Notes: generated by a model not told the origin, from the letters alone. Positions 1 to 11,335 are shown, counted from the first letter of the stretch. The stretch is 64,000 nucleotides of DNA from Streptomyces verrucosisporus (GCF_017114865.1 NZ_JADEYH010000010.1:62001-126000); one strand, 5' to 3'. Made by a program: numbers and translations.

Positions 1-399
1 GTTCCAGCAGGGCTGCGGGGTCTCGGCGTCGCACAGGCGGATCTTGTCGGAGACCTCCTTGTACGCCATGCCCAGGACGCCGGCGAGCCGGGTGAGGACG
101 GCCTCGCCGCCGTCGTCCATCTTCATCAGCTCGGTGCGGCTGGCGGAGACCACCAGCCGGGTCTCGTTGTCGGCCAGCGGCACGCCGCGCGCGTCGAGGA
201 TGGCGCCGCGCACGGCGGGCTGGACGACCTGCTGCACATGGTTGCCCGCGGCCTTCTCGGCGTACTCCTCGCCGTTGCGGACCTGGAGGTACCACAGCCG
301 CCCGCCGAGGGTGAGCATCAGGGAGAAGACCAGGATCTGGATGGCGACCAGCCGGATGGTGACCCGGGGGGTGCGCCCGGTCTCGGGAATGTTGCTCAC
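1..399 (-). CDS. Penicillin-binding protein 2 (elongasome transpeptidase), N-terminal fragment
   Basis: This is the first 133 residues of a class B penicillin-binding protein; the rest lies beyond the window edge. The protein starts at a GTG (complement of 397-399) as MSNIPETGRTPRVT. One hydrophobic membrane anchor follows (RLVAIQILVFSLMLTLGGRLW), then the N-terminal extracytoplasmic segment with VRGAILDARGVPLADN, the RG-I-DRNG-type motif of class B PBPs. The catalytic SxxK motif is not in the window. It directly follows mreD, the usual mreBCD-pbp2 order, so it should cross-link peptidoglycan for the Mre/Rod system (in Streptomyces, mainly spore wall). The family call is firm; function of the missing part is inferred. 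Confidence 0.9.
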   Translation of the reverse strand, partial: MSNIPETGRTPRVTIRLVAIQILVFSLMLTLGGRLWYLQVRNGEEYAEKAAGNHVQQVVQPAVRGAILDARGVPLADNETRLVVSASRTELMKMDDGGEAVLTRLAGVLGMAYKEVSDKIRLCDAETPQPCWN

Positions 400-433
400 T
401 GCGTCTCCGTCGCAATCACAGTCGCCGCCGCCG

Positions 434-1144
434 TCACAGTCGCTTGACGCCCTTGATCCGCCCCGTTCCGTTCCTGGGGACCCGGGCCGTCAGGCCGCCG
501 CGCCGGGCGGCTCCCGCCCGGCCGGCCCGGCCGCCGAGGCGGCCTGTGCGGCCGCGCAGCCCGCCGAGCCCTCCGGGGCCGAGCAGTCCGCCATAGGTGC
601 GGGCACCGTCGCCGGCGCTGCCGGCCGTGTCGGCGAGCGGATCGTGCGCGGTGCGGCGGGCCAGCGCCATCACCACCGGGACGGTGAAGGGCGCGAGCAG
701 CAGGTCGTAGAGGGTGGCCGTGGTCAGCAGCAGGCCCAGGCCCACGTGGCGGGCCGCGGTGTCGCCGACCAGCGCGCCGACGCCGGCGTAGAGCAGGGTG
801 GAGGAGAGCGCGGCGCCGGCCACGACGAGCATCGGGACGGTGGCCGAGCGGTGCTGGCCGTTCTCCGGCTTGGTCAGGCCGGCGGCGTAGCCGACGACGC
901 ACAGCACCAGGGCGTAGCGGCCCACGGCGTGGTCGGCGGGCGGCGCGAGGTCGGCCAGCAGACCGGCCGCGAAGCCGACCAGGGCTCCGCCGGTGTGGCC
1001 GTAGACCAGCGCCAGGCCGAGGACGGTCAGCAGCAGCAGGTCGGGGACGGCGCCAGGCAGCTGGAGCCTGGCCAGCACGCTGACCTGGACCACCAGGGCG
1101 ACGACGACGAGCGCGGTCGAGAGCAGGATCCGGTTGGGGTGCAT
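434..1144 (-). CDS. mreD: Rod shape-determining membrane protein MreD
   Basis: Predicted 236-residue integral membrane protein of the elongasome, which links MreC to the PBP2/RodA synthase. The first 160 residues are a run of hydrophobic helices beginning MHPNRILLSTALVVVALVVQ. The last 70 residues are unusual: a Gly/Arg-rich cytoplasmic tail (LLGPGGLGGLRGRTGRLGGR and onward) longer than in typical MreD. It starts 9 nt after the mreC stop and ends 34 nt before the PBP2 start, so the genes are probably cotranscribed. Identity rests on position between mreC and pbp2 plus the membrane profile, since MreD is poorly conserved. Confidence 0.9.
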   Translation of the reverse strand: MHPNRILLSTALVVVALVVQVSVLARLQLPGAVPDLLLLTVLGLALVYGHTGGALVGFAAGLLADLAPPADHAVGRYALVLCVVGYAAGLTKPENGQHRSATVPMLVVAGAALSSTLLYAGVGALVGDTAARHVGLGLLLTTATLYDLLLAPFTVPVVMALARRTAHDPLADTAGSAGDGARTYGGLLGPGGLGGLRGRTGRLGGRAGRAGAARRGGLTARVPRNGTGRIKGVKRL

Positions 1145-1153
1145 CGTTATCGG

Positions 1154-2161
1154 TCAGCTCCTGGAAGGGCTGGGGGCGGCGCCCCCGGAGGGAGCGGCGT
1201 CCGCGGAGGGGGCGGTGCTCGCCGGGGGGCCGGCGGCGGACGCCCCGGCGGCGGCCGAGGGATCGGCGGTCACCGTGACCGTCGGGGCGGGCCGGTCCTT
1301 CGGCTTGGGCGGGAGGACCGCGTCGCGCGGGTCGGTTCGCGGCGGCTTGACGACGACTCCGACGATGTCGAGCTTGGTGAAGCCGACGTACGGCCGCACA
1401 CGCACCGTCCGGGTGAGGCCGCCGCTGTGCGGGTCGACCCGGATGACCTCGCCCACCGGCACGCCGGGCACGAACGGGCGGTCGTTGCTGGAGCCGAAGG
1501 TGACCAGGCGGTCGCCCTTCTTCACCCTGGCCTTGCTGTTGAGGAGCTGGACTGTCAGCGCGCTGTCGCCGCGGCCGCCCGCGAAGCCGAGTTCGCCGGT
1601 GCCCTCCATCCGGGTGCCGACGGTGAAGTCGGGGTCGTTGGCCAGGAGCACGGTGGAGGTGCCCGGTCCGACGGTGGTGACCCGGCCGACGAGTCCGTCG
1701 CCGTTTATCACGGTCATGTCGCGCCTGATGCCGTCGTCGCGGCCGACGTCGATGGTGACGGTCCAGGAGAAGCCCTGGGCGGCGCCGATCCCGACGACCT
1801 GGGCGGCCTTGATGCCGTACTGCCCAGCGCCCGCGGTCCTCAGCAGCTCGTCGAGTTGCCCGGCCCGGGCGCTGTCGCGGTCGGAGGCGGCGAGCCTCTG
1901 CTTCAGTTCGGCGTTCTCCTGCTCCAGTACGCTGATCCGGTCGTGGCGCTCGCCGGAGTCCCGTACGGCCGCGATGGCGTTGCCGACGGGGTCGACGGCG
2001 GTGGCGACGCCGCTCTCCACCGGGCCCAGGACGGACGCGGTCACCTGCCGCGCCCCGTCCAGCGGCGACCGCTCACCGCCTCGGATGTCCACCGTGATCA
2101 GTGCGAACGCGATGGCGACCAGCAGAACGAGCAGCAGCCGGCTCTCTCGTGTATCCCTCAC
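1154..2161 (-). CDS. mreC: Rod shape-determining protein MreC
   Basis: A 335-residue periplasm-facing elongasome scaffold. It has one N-terminal membrane helix (RLLLVLLVAIAFALITVDI), then a coiled coil (about residues 75-105, HDRISVLEQENAELKQRL), then the beta-barrel MreC domain (VVGIGAAQGFSWTVTIDVGR, DGLVGRVTTVGPGTSTVLL). The last 50 residues are a low-complexity Pro/Ala/Ser tail. MreC normally couples MreB filaments to PBP2 on the outer side of the membrane. It sits 126 nt downstream of mreB and 9 nt upstream of mreD, consistent with one operon. Confidence 0.94.
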   Translation of the reverse strand: MRDTRESRLLLVLLVAIAFALITVDIRGGERSPLDGARQVTASVLGPVESGVATAVDPVGNAIAAVRDSGERHDRISVLEQENAELKQRLAASDRDSARAGQLDELLRTAGAGQYGIKAAQVVGIGAAQGFSWTVTIDVGRDDGIRRDMTVINGDGLVGRVTTVGPGTSTVLLANDPDFTVGTRMEGTGELGFAGGRGDSALTVQLLNSKARVKKGDRLVTFGSSNDRPFVPGVPVGEVIRVDPHSGGLTRTVRVRPYVGFTKLDIVGVVVKPPRTDPRDAVLPPKPKDRPAPTVTVTADPSAAAGASAAGPPASTAPSADAAPSGGAAPSPSRS

Positions 2162-2287
2162 GTGCGACGGCCGTGCCTTCCCTTGTTGGACTTGTCTGAC
2201 CGTGATGCCGCTCCGGTTCCCGGGGCGCTCACCGCCTTGTGGCCGCCGGCCGGGCGGCGGTGCGGCGGGGGCCGCCCCGTCCCGGCG

Positions 2288-3319
<1,032 letters not shown>

Positions 3320-3532
3320 GAGGATACGTCAGGCCTTCCGACTGGAGCGATGTGAGGGGAGGACGACAGCGTGCGCTGCGGGGCCCGGAGAAGTTTCCAT
3401 CGTAGTCGCGCTCCTTCGAACGCGGTGAGAGGGTTCCTCCTCCGTCATTGTCGGCGGAACGCGGTTCATCCCCGTATGTGGTGACGTCGCGTCCGGGTGA
3501 TTCGTTCCCCCGAGTGGAGGGCGAATCCACAT

Positions 3533-3560
3533 GGGGCGATCGAATTCCATCGATCGCCCC
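3533..3560 (-). terminator. Hairpin downstream of ndk
   Basis: A perfect 10-bp stem (GGGGCGATCG / CGATCGCCCC) with an 8-nt loop, placed 32 nt after the ndk stop and before mreB. It is a probable intrinsic terminator separating ndk from the mre operon; there is no strong U-tract, as is common in Streptomyces. Confidence 0.6.
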
Positions 3561-3591
3561 AGGTCAAGAGGTTCGCACTTATGACGTGCCG

Positions 3592-4005
3592 TCAGGAGCG
3601 GGAGGGGAAGAAGATCTTCAGCTCCCGTTCGGCGGACTCCTCGGAGTCCGAGGCGTGGACAAGGTTCTCACGCACGATCGTTCCGAAATCCCCCCGGATG
3701 GAGCCGGGCGCTGCGGCGATCGGGTCGGTCGGGCCGGCCAGGGCGCGCACTCCCTCGATCACCCTCTCGCCCTCCACGACCATCGCGACGGACGGGCCGG
3801 AGGCCATGAACTCCAGCAGCGGCTCGTAGAACGGGCGGCCGACGTGCTCGGCGTAGTGCCGCCCCAGGGTGGCGCGGTCCAGCGTGCGCAGCTCCATCGC
3901 GCTGATCGTCCAGCCGGCCTTGCGTTCGATGCGCCCGACGATCTCGCCGATCAGGCCCCGCCTGACCGCGTCGGGCTTGAGGAGGACGAGGGTGCGCTGG
4001 CTCAT
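3592..4005 (-). CDS. ndk: Nucleoside diphosphate kinase
   Basis: A 137-residue NDP kinase, which transfers the gamma-phosphate from NTPs to NDPs through a phosphohistidine. The N-terminus SQRTLVLLKPDAVRRGLIGE and the active-site region ENLVHASDSEESAERE (catalytic His near residue 116) are diagnostic. The ATG at 4005 is chosen over an upstream GTG because AAGGAG precedes it by a normal spacing, and the family begins two to five residues before TLVLLKPD. It stands alone between the DUF4233 gene and the mre operon. Confidence 0.97.
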   Translation of the reverse strand: MSQRTLVLLKPDAVRRGLIGEIVGRIERKAGWTISAMELRTLDRATLGRHYAEHVGRPFYEPLLEFMASGPSVAMVVEGERVIEGVRALAGPTDPIAAAPGSIRGDFGTIVRENLVHASDSEESAERELKIFFPSRS

Positions 4006-4112
4006 GGTCGGCTGCTCCTTGGGGCTTTCGCGTGAGGTACGGGCTTTCACAAGTGCTCAGAGGCTACAGGGAGCCCTCCCGCGCCCCGGCGGCACCCGTC
4101 GCGCGGCGCAGG

Positions 4113-4454
4113 TCAGGCGGCGCCGGCTCCCGCGGCCCTCCGGGTCTTCGCCTCGTCGATCACCCGGCCGAAGTGGATCGACGCCCACCACAGCCCGGCG
4201 AAGAGCGCGCCGAGGAAGAACATCGCCGGGACGACGAAACCGGAGGCGATCAGGCCGGCCTGCAGCGCCCAGCCGAGCTGGAGCGCGCCGGGCCGGCCGA
4301 GCATCCCGCACAGCAGCAGGCACAGGGCCATCGCCGTGCCGCCGACGGCCCACACCGTCCCCGCGGGCAACTCCCCCAGCCGCACCGCCACCAGGGAGGC
4401 GAAGCCGATGACGAGGAACTCGCCGACGAGCGTGGACGCGCAGAGCGTACGCAC
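4113..4454 (-). CDS. Small membrane protein, DUF4233 family
   Basis: A 113-residue protein with about four hydrophobic helices (LVGEFLVIGFASLVAVRL, VWAVGGTAMALCLLLCGML, QLGWALQAGLIASGFVVPAM, FFLGALFAGLWWASI). Actinobacterial DUF4233 proteins sit characteristically between folC and ndk, as here; the start is only 6 nt after the folC stop, so it is cotranscribed with folC. No biochemical function is known for the family. Confidence 0.85.
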   Translation of the reverse strand: MRTLCASTLVGEFLVIGFASLVAVRLGELPAGTVWAVGGTAMALCLLLCGMLGRPGALQLGWALQAGLIASGFVVPAMFFLGALFAGLWWASIHFGRVIDEAKTRRAAGAGAA

Positions 4455-4460
4455 CGTGTG

Positions 4461-6020
4461 TCACCTGTCCTTTCCGAGCAGCAGCCGGGCCTCGCCGACA
4501 GTGAGGACCGAGCCGGTGACCAGTACGCCCGCACCGGCGTACTCGCCCTCCTCCTCGGCCAGGGTGATGGCCGCCTCCAGCGCGTCGTCCAGCCGGGGCT
4601 CGACCTGGATCCGCTCCTCGCCGAAGACCTCCACGGCCAGTGCGGCGAGTTCGTCCACGTCCATGGCACGGGGGGTGGAGTTGCGGGTGAGCACGACCTC
4701 GGCGAAGACCGGCTCGAACGCCTCCAGCAGCCCCTTGACGTCCTTCTCGGCGCTGGGGGCGACCACGCCGACCAGACGGCTGAAGCCGAACGCCTCGGTG
4801 ACCGCGGCGGCCGTCGCCTGGGCGCCCGCGGGGTTGTGCGCGGCGTCCAGCACCACCGTGGGACTGCGGCGCACCACCTCCAGCCGCCCGGGGGAGGCCA
4901 CGGCGGCGAAGGCGGTGCGGACCGTGTCGATGTCCAGGGCGCGGGCGTGCCGGGAGCCGATACCGAAGAACGCCTCGACGGCCGCCAGCGCCACGGCGGC
5001 GTTGTGCGCCATGTGGGCGCCGTGCAGCGGCAGGAAGACCTCCGGGTACTCCCCGCCCAGACCGCGCAGCGTCAGCAGCTGCCCGCCGACGGCGACCTCA
5101 CGGGAGACGACGCCGAACTCCAGGCCCTCGCGGGCGACGGTGGCGTCCATCTCCACGGCCTTGCGCAGTACGACCGAGGCGGCCTCGACCGGCTGCTGGG
5201 CGAGCACGACGGTGGCGTCCCGCTTGACGATGCCGGACTTCTCCCCCGCGATCTCCTCGGGCGTCTCCCCCAGTCGGTCGGTGTGGTCCAGGGCGATCGG
5301 GGTGAAGACGGCGACGGACGCGTCGATCACGTTGGTGGCGTCCCAGCTCCCGCCCATGCCGACCTCGACGACCGCCACGTCCACCGGCGCGTCGGCGAAG
5401 GCCGCGTACGCCATGCCCGTCACGACCTCGAAGAACGACAGCCGGTGCTCCTGGGCGGCGTCCACCATCCCCACGTACGGCCGCAGGTCCTCGTACGTCT
5501 CGATGAACCGCTCGGCGGAGATCGGCGCACCGTCCAGGCTGATCCGCTCGGTCATGGCCTGCACGTGCGGGCTGCTGTAGCGGCCGGTGCGCAGGTCGAA
5601 GGCGCCCAGCAGGGCCTCGATCATCCGAGCGGTGGTGGTCTTGCCGTTGGTGCCGGTGATGTGAATGGAGGGGTAGGAGCGCTGCGGCTCGCCGAGCACG
5701 TCCATCAGCGCGGCGATCCGCGTCAGGGACGGCTCCAGCCTCGTCTCGGGCCACCGCCCCACCAGCTCGGTCTCCACCGCCCGCAGCGCCCGGTCCAGCT
5801 CCGGGTCCTCGGGCCGGGTCGGCAGCTCGCCGCCTCCGGCCGGACCGGCCTGGGTGCGCAGGGTGCGGCTGCCGGCCTCGATCACGGCGAGATCGGGGTC
5901 GCGGTCGGTCTCGGCGTCGATGATCTCGTCGAACCGCTCCAGGGGGTCGCCGTGCTCCCCCTCCTGACCGGAGGCGTCGCCGGGGCCTTCGTGCGGGTCG
6001 TTCGGGGGCTGCTCACTCAC
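4461..6020 (-). CDS. folC: Dihydrofolate synthase / folylpolyglutamate synthase
   Basis: A 519-residue Mur-ligase-fold enzyme that adds glutamate to dihydropteroate or folates. It shows the P-loop HITGTNGKTTTARMIEALLG, the metal/omega-loop region, and the C-terminal domain motifs GRLEVVRRSPTVVLDAAHNP and VGVVAPSAEKDVKGLLEAFE. The first 80 residues are an acidic, low-complexity extension (EGPGDASGQEGEHGDPLERF), common in Streptomyces FolC, so the start could lie somewhat downstream. It is followed by the DUF4233 gene and separated from valS by a strong terminator hairpin. Confidence 0.95.
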   Translation of the reverse strand: MSEQPPNDPHEGPGDASGQEGEHGDPLERFDEIIDAETDRDPDLAVIEAGSRTLRTQAGPAGGGELPTRPEDPELDRALRAVETELVGRWPETRLEPSLTRIAALMDVLGEPQRSYPSIHITGTNGKTTTARMIEALLGAFDLRTGRYSSPHVQAMTERISLDGAPISAERFIETYEDLRPYVGMVDAAQEHRLSFFEVVTGMAYAAFADAPVDVAVVEVGMGGSWDATNVIDASVAVFTPIALDHTDRLGETPEEIAGEKSGIVKRDATVVLAQQPVEAASVVLRKAVEMDATVAREGLEFGVVSREVAVGGQLLTLRGLGGEYPEVFLPLHGAHMAHNAAVALAAVEAFFGIGSRHARALDIDTVRTAFAAVASPGRLEVVRRSPTVVLDAAHNPAGAQATAAAVTEAFGFSRLVGVVAPSAEKDVKGLLEAFEPVFAEVVLTRNSTPRAMDVDELAALAVEVFGEERIQVEPRLDDALEAAITLAEEEGEYAGAGVLVTGSVLTVGEARLLLGKDR

Positions 6021-6034
6021 CGTTTCAGTGTACG

Positions 6035-6087
6035 GAGACGGCGGTGGTCGCCGCGCCCGGGCCGGGCGCGGCGACCACCGCCGTCTC
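6035..6087 (-). terminator. Strong terminator hairpin after valS
   Basis: A perfect 24-bp inverted repeat (arms 6035-6058 and 6064-6087) with a 5-nt loop, between the valS stop and the folC start. It is one of the longest perfect stems in the window and should stop valS transcription before folC; no U-tract is visible. Confidence 0.75.
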
Positions 6088-6123
6088 TCGTCGTACTCGT
6101 CGTTCTACCCGCCCGCGGGCTTT

Positions 6124-8781
6124 CTAGACCTGCGGCAGCGCCTCCAGCTGGGCGGAGATCCGGGCGATGTCCGCCTCGGCCTGCTCCCTGCGGGCGCGGA
6201 TCCCGTCGACCACGTGGTCGGGGGCCTTGGCCAGGAAGCCCTCGTTGCCGAGCTTGGCCGTGGTCTGCGCCAGCTCCTTCTCGGCCGCCGCCAGGTCCTT
6301 GGCCAGACGCTTGCGCTCGGCGGCGAAGTCGATCGCTCCGGACAGGTCCAGCTCCACCTTCGCGCCCGCCACCGGCAGGGACGCGGTGGCCCGGAAGTCC
6401 TCGCCGGCAGGCTGCAGACGCAGCAGGGAGCGGATGGCCGCCTCGTGGACGGCGAGACCGGTGCCTTCCAGGGTGAGACGGGCCGGGACGCGCTGGCCGG
6501 GCTGGAGCCCCTGGTCGGCGCGGAAGCGGCGGACCTCGGTGATCACCTGCTGGAGCGTGGCGATCTCCTGCTCGGCCGCCGTGTCGCGGAAGCCGGAGTC
6601 GGAGGGCCAGTCCGCGATCACCACGGACTCCCCGCCCGTCAGCGTCGTCCACAGCGTCTCGGTGACGAACGGCATCACCGGGTGGAGCAGCCGCAGCGTG
6701 GTGTCCAGGACCTCGCCCAGGACCCGGGCGGATGCGCGGGCCGCGCCGCCGCCCGCGGCGAAGGTGGTCTTGGACAGCTCGACGTACCAGTCGAAGACCT
6801 CGTCCCAGGCGAAGTGGTAGAGGAGGTCGGAGAGCTTGGCGAACTGGTAGTCGTCGTAGTACGCGTCCACCTCGGCCACGACCGTGTTCAGCCGGGAGAG
6901 GATCCAGCGGTCGGTGGACGACAGCTCCTCGGGCGCGGGCAGGCCGCCCTCGACCGTGGCGCCGTTCATCAGCGCGAAACGGGTGGCGTTCCAGACCTTG
7001 TTGGCGAAGTTTCGGGACGCCTGGACCCAGTCCTCGCCGATGGGGACGTCGACACCGGGGTTGGCGCCGCGCGCGAGCGTGAAGCGGACGGCGTCGGACC
7101 CGTACCTGTCCATCCAGTCCAGCGGGTTGACGACGTTGCCGAACGCCTTCGACATCTTCTTGCCGTGCTCGTCGCGGACCATGCCGTGAAGCACGATCTC
7201 GCTGAACGGCGGGGTGCCGTCCATCGCATAGAGACCGAACATCATCATCCGGGCGACCCAGAAGAACAGGATGTCGTAGCCGGTGACCAGGGCGGAGTTC
7301 GGATAGAACTTCTCCAGGCTCTCTGTCCGCTCGGGCCACCCGAGGGTGGAGAAGGGCCACAGGCCGGAGGAGAACCAGGTGTCCAGGACGTCTGTCTCCT
7401 GGTGCCAGCCCTCGCCGGCCGGGGGCTCCTCGTCCGGGCCGACGCAGACGGTCTCGCCGTCCGGGCCGTACCAGATCGGGATGCGGTGGCCCCACCACAG
7501 CTGGCGGGAGATGCACCAGTCGTGGAGGTTGTCGACCCAGCCGAAGTAGCGGGACTCCATCTCCTTGGGGTGGATGGCGACCCGGCCGTCGCGCACCGCG
7601 GCGCCGGCGGCCTGCGCCAGCGGGCCGACCTTCACCCACCACTGCATCGACAGCCGCGGCTCGATGGTCGTCTTGCACCGCGAGCAGTGGCCGACGGAGT
7701 GGACGTAGGGGCGCTTCTCGGCGACGATGCGCCCCTCGGCGCGCAGCGCGCCGACGACCGCCGAGCGCGCCTCCAGCCGGTCCAGGCCCTGGAACGGGCC
7801 GTGGGCGGTGATGATCGCGTGCTCGTCCATGACCGTGATGCTCGGCAGGTCGTGGCGGCGGCCGATCTCGAAGTCGTTCGGGTCGTGCGCCGGGGTGACC
7901 TTGACGGCGCCCGTGCCGAACCCGGGGTCCACGTGCTCGTCGGCGACGACCGGGATACGCCGCCCGGTGAGCGGCAGTTCGATCTCGGTGCCGACGAGGT
8001 GGGCGTAGCGCTCGTCGTCGGGGTGGACGGCCACGGCGGTGTCGCCGAGCATCGTCTCGGCGCGGGTGGTGGCCACGACGATGGAGTCCGGGTCCTCGGG
8101 GCCTGCGCCGTATCGGATCGAGACCAGCTCGCCGTCCTGGTCGGCGTACTCCACCTCGATGTCGGAGATGGCCGTCAGACAACGCGGGCACCAGTTGATG
8201 ATCCGCTCGGCGCGGTAGATCAGCTCGTCGTCGTAGAGCCGCTTGAAGATCGTCTGGACGGCGCGGGAGAGCCCCTCGTCCATGGTGAAGCGCTCACGCG
8301 ACCAGGCGACGCCGTCACCCAGCCGCCGCATCTGGCCGGAGATCTGGCCGCCGGACTCCGACTTCCACTGCCACACCCGCTCCACGAACGCCTCGCGGCC
8401 CAGATCGTGGCGGGACTTGCCCTCCTTGGCCAGCTCGCGTTCGACGACGTTCTGGGTGGCGATGCCGGCGTGGTCCATGCCGGGCTGCCACAGCGTCTCG
8501 TGGCCCTGCATCCGCTTGCGGCGGGTGAGGGCGTCGATCAGCGTGTGCTCGAAGGCATGGCCCAGGTGCAGGCTGCCGGTGACGTTGGGCGGCGGGATGA
8601 CGATCGTGTACGGCGGCTTGTCGCTCTTCGCGTCCGCCTCGAAGTAACCGCGCTCTACCCAGCGCTCGTACAGCTTCTCCTCCACCTCGGCCGGGACGTA
8701 CTGGGTCGGCAGGTCGGCATGGGCGCTGTTCGACGGCTCCGCCCCCGCGGGGGTCGGGCTCTGCTGAGTGTTCTCGGTCAC
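6124..8781 (-). CDS. valS: Valyl-tRNA synthetase
   Basis: An 885-residue class I synthetase that charges tRNA-Val. It shows the HIGH motif variant HLGHA near residue 73, the tryptophan-rich catalytic core ([17 protein letters not shown]), the KMSKS variant KKMSKAFGN near residue 541, an editing domain ([20 protein letters not shown]) and a C-terminal coiled-coil tRNA arm ([20 protein letters not shown]). The length is normal. The upstream gap to the divergent membrane-protein gene (132 nt) holds its promoter; I see no T-box-like leader. Confidence 0.97.
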   Translation of the reverse strand: MTENTQQSPTPAGAEPSNSAHADLPTQYVPAEVEEKLYERWVERGYFEADAKSDKPPYTIVIPPPNVTGSLHLGHAFEHTLIDALTRRKRMQGHETLWQPGMDHAGIATQNVVERELAKEGKSRHDLGREAFVERVWQWKSESGGQISGQMRRLGDGVAWSRERFTMDEGLSRAVQTIFKRLYDDELIYRAERIINWCPRCLTAISDIEVEYADQDGELVSIRYGAGPEDPDSIVVATTRAETMLGDTAVAVHPDDERYAHLVGTEIELPLTGRRIPVVADEHVDPGFGTGAVKVTPAHDPNDFEIGRRHDLPSITVMDEHAIITAHGPFQGLDRLEARSAVVGALRAEGRIVAEKRPYVHSVGHCSRCKTTIEPRLSMQWWVKVGPLAQAAGAAVRDGRVAIHPKEMESRYFGWVDNLHDWCISRQLWWGHRIPIWYGPDGETVCVGPDEEPPAGEGWHQETDVLDTWFSSGLWPFSTLGWPERTESLEKFYPNSALVTGYDILFFWVARMMMFGLYAMDGTPPFSEIVLHGMVRDEHGKKMSKAFGNVVNPLDWMDRYGSDAVRFTLARGANPGVDVPIGEDWVQASRNFANKVWNATRFALMNGATVEGGLPAPEELSSTDRWILSRLNTVVAEVDAYYDDYQFAKLSDLLYHFAWDEVFDWYVELSKTTFAAGGGAARASARVLGEVLDTTLRLLHPVMPFVTETLWTTLTGGESVVIADWPSDSGFRDTAAEQEIATLQQVITEVRRFRADQGLQPGQRVPARLTLEGTGLAVHEAAIRSLLRLQPAGEDFRATASLPVAGAKVELDLSGAIDFAAERKRLAKDLAAAEKELAQTTAKLGNEGFLAKAPDHVVDGIRARREQAEADIARISAQLEALPQV

Positions 8782-8913
8782 GACGGCCAGTGTACGGGCG
8801 GCCGTGCGGCGGTCTCGAACCGGTTTGGGGGTCCGGGTGACGGGGGAGCGCCGGGGTTCGCCAGGATGGGACCGCTCATCGATGAACGTGTCCGATCAAG
8901 GGGGAGCCCCAGC

Positions 8914-9821
8914 GTGAGTCACAACCAGCCTCCGCCGCAGCCCGGTCCCGGTCCGTACGGCCAGCAGTCCCCGCAGCAGCCGTACGGCGGCGGCCCTCAG
9001 CCGGGGCACGGCTACCCACAGCAGCCGGGTCAGCCCCAGCCGGGCTTCCCCCAGCAGCAGGGCTGGGGACAGCCGGGCTACCCGCCGCCCGGCGGCTACA
9101 TGCCCCCGCCCCCGCCGGGCGGCGGCAAGGGGAAGGCGATCGGTGCCCTGGTGGCCGTCCTCGCGGTCGTCGGCCTGGCGGTGGGCGGCTACTTCGTCTT
9201 CTCCGGCGGCGGCAGCGACATCGCCGACGACGGCAGGCGGTACAAGCTGACCACGCCCGCGACGGTCCTGGACGGCGAGTACAGGAAGGACCCGAAGCAG
9301 ACTGACGAGGGCCCGCTGGGACCGGAGAATCTCGAGGAAACGGAGGCACTCGGGGTGAGCGACCCCAAGAGTGCCTCTGCCACCTACGTCTCCGGAGACG
9401 ATCCCCTGTCCCAGAAGCTTCTGAGCTTCAGCGGGGTCTGGGGCGAGATCAAGGACCCCGAGGCCGTCATCGATGCCGTGTTCGCGAAAGCGGAGGAGTC
9501 GGCCCGGGAGGAATCCGGCCTGGGCGAGGACGGGAACGCCGGGACCGCGGAACTGGTCGGTGAACCCAGTGGGTGACTCCCCCGGGGCTGAAGGACGCCG
9601 TCATGAAGTGCCAGGAGATGAAACTTTCCGGTGATGGCACATCCGGGCTGAGCGGTGGCTCCATCAGCATGCCTTTCTGCATCTGGGGCGACCACAGCAC
9701 GCTCGGCTACGTGGCCCTGAACGACATGGCCACATTCACGACGGGTAAGAACTTCTCCCTCGACGAAACCGCCGAAGCCGCGTCGAAGCTCCGCAACGAC
9801 GTGCTCGTCGAGATCGGGTAG
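8914..9821 (+). pseudogene. Pro/Gln/Tyr-rich membrane protein interrupted by a one-base frameshift
   Basis: The reading frame opens at a GTG (8914, with AAGGGGGAG upstream). It encodes a Pro/Gln/Gly/Tyr-rich cytoplasmic stretch of about 70 residues (PQQPYGGGPQPGHGYPQQP), one membrane helix (AIGALVAVLAVVGLAVGGYF) and an extracytoplasmic domain. It stops at 9574-9576. The protein continues without a gap one frame over from 9573 (TPPGLKDAVMKCQEMKLSG to DVLVEIG, stop 9819-9821). Adding one G to the GGG at 9571-9573 would fuse both parts into a protein of about 302 residues. It lies between valS and clpX. This is a real frameshift mutation or a base-calling error. Function unknown. Confidence 0.75.
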
Positions 9822-9847
9822 TCCGCACGGGCCCGCTCCCTAACGGA

Positions 9848-9882
9848 GGCGGGGGCCGCCCGGAGTCCGGGCGGCCCCCGCC
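9848..9882. terminator. Bidirectional terminator hairpin
   Basis: A perfect 16-bp stem (9848-9863 and 9867-9882) with a 3-nt loop between two convergent genes, the frameshifted membrane protein on the plus strand and clpX on the minus strand. Confidence 0.75.
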
Positions 9883-9918
9883 GCATGCCGCCTGTCGCGC
9901 GTCCGCGCGGTGCGCCGC

Positions 9919-11214
9919 TCAGGCGCTCTTCTCGCGCGGCCCCTGCCCCTGGTCCCGCTCGCCGCGGGAGCGGGGCACCAGTGTGGGGTTGACGTTGGAG
10001 TGGACGACGTCCTCGGTGATCACCACACGCGCCACGTCCTTGCGCGAGGGCACCTCGTACATCACCGACATCAGGACCTCCTCCATGATCGCGCGCAGAC
10101 CGCGCGCCCCGGTCCCGCGCAGGATCGCCTGGTCGGCGATGGCCTCCAGCGCCGGGCGGTCGAAGTCCAGCTCCACACCGTCGAGCTCGAAGAGCCGCTG
10201 GTACTGCTTGACCAGCGCGTTGCGCGGCTCGACCAGGATCTTCAGCAGGGCCTCGCGGTCGAGGTTGTGGACGGAGGTGATGACCGGCAGGCGGCCGATG
10301 AACTCCGGGATCATGCCGAACTTGACCAGATCCTCGGGCATGACGTCCTCGAACTGGTTGCTGGCCTCGATCTCGCGCTTGGAACGGATCGTGGCGCCGA
10401 AGCCGATGCCCTTGGCTCCCGCCCGGGACTCGATGATCTTCTCCAGCCCGGCGAAGGCGCCGCCCACGATGAACAGCACGTTCGTGGTGTCGATCTGGAT
10501 GAACTCCTGGTGGGGGTGTTTGCGCCCGCCCTGCGGCGGCACGGAGGCGGTGGTGCCCTCCAGGATCTTCAGCAGCGCCTGCTGCACGCCCTCGCCCGAG
10601 ACGTCGCGGGTGATCGACGGGTTCTCGCTCTTGCGGGCGACCTTGTCGATCTCGTCGATGTAGATGATCCCGGTCTCGGCCTTCTTCACGTCGTAGTCGG
10701 CGGCCTGGATCAGCTTCAGCAGGATGTTCTCGACGTCCTCGCCCACGTAGCCGGCCTCGGTCAGGGCGGTGGCGTCGGCGATGGCGAAGGGGACGTTCAG
10801 CATCCGGGCGAGGGTCTGCGCCAGCAGCGTCTTGCCGGACCCGGTGGGGCCCAGCAGGAGGATGTTGGACTTGGCCAGCTCGATGCCGTCGTCACGGCCC
10901 TGCGGGCCGCCGTTCTCCCCGGCCTGCACCCGCTTGTAGTGGTTGTAGACGGCGACGGAGAGGGCCTTCTTGGCGGCCTCCTGGCCGACGACGTACCCCT
11001 CGAGGAACTCGTAGATCTCACGCGGCTTGGGCAGTTCGTCCCAGCGCATCTCGGAGGTGTCGGCGAGCTCTTCCTCGATGATCTCGTTGCAGAGGTCGAT
11101 GCACTCGTCGCAGATGTAGACGCCCGGCCCCGCGATGAGCTTCTTCACCTGCTTCTGGCTCTTGCCGCAGAACGAGCACTTGAGCAGATCGCCGCCGTCA
11201 CCGATGCGTGCCAC
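9919..11214 (-). CDS. clpX: ATP-dependent Clp protease ATP-binding subunit ClpX
   Basis: A 431-residue AAA+ unfoldase that feeds substrates to ClpP. Its N-terminal zinc finger uses Cys13, Cys16, Cys35 and Cys38. Further motifs are Walker [13 protein letters not shown], Walker [11 protein letters not shown], pore loop GYVGED, the RKHPHQ loop and the ClpP-docking IGF loop (GIGFGA). The GTG at 11214 is chosen because AAGGAG lies nine bases upstream and homologues begin [15 protein letters not shown]; an in-frame start at 11253 would add 13 atypical residues. A hairpin lies between the clpP2 stop and this start, so clpX may be partly independent of the clpP operon. Confidence 0.97.
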   Translation of the reverse strand: MARIGDGGDLLKCSFCGKSQKQVKKLIAGPGVYICDECIDLCNEIIEEELADTSEMRWDELPKPREIYEFLEGYVVGQEAAKKALSVAVYNHYKRVQAGENGGPQGRDDGIELAKSNILLLGPTGSGKTLLAQTLARMLNVPFAIADATALTEAGYVGEDVENILLKLIQAADYDVKKAETGIIYIDEIDKVARKSENPSITRDVSGEGVQQALLKILEGTTASVPPQGGRKHPHQEFIQIDTTNVLFIVGGAFAGLEKIIESRAGAKGIGFGATIRSKREIEASNQFEDVMPEDLVKFGMIPEFIGRLPVITSVHNLDREALLKILVEPRNALVKQYQRLFELDGVELDFDRPALEAIADQAILRGTGARGLRAIMEEVLMSVMYEVPSRKDVARVVITEDVVHSNVNPTLVPRSRGERDQGQGPREKSA

Positions 11215-11335
11215 GAGGTGCTTCTCCTTCGCCTGGGATCCGTCGAGTTCCACGAACCCGGGTGCTTGCTCTGGGCCTTGACGGGGGCGGCCCCCGGACC
11301 CCCTATGACGGTACCTTGCCCGGCCCCCTGAATGG

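Noticed and set aside
6121..6130. TCTAGACC near the valS stop, like a DasR core
   Set aside because: Only one half fits and it covers the stop codon within a coding end.
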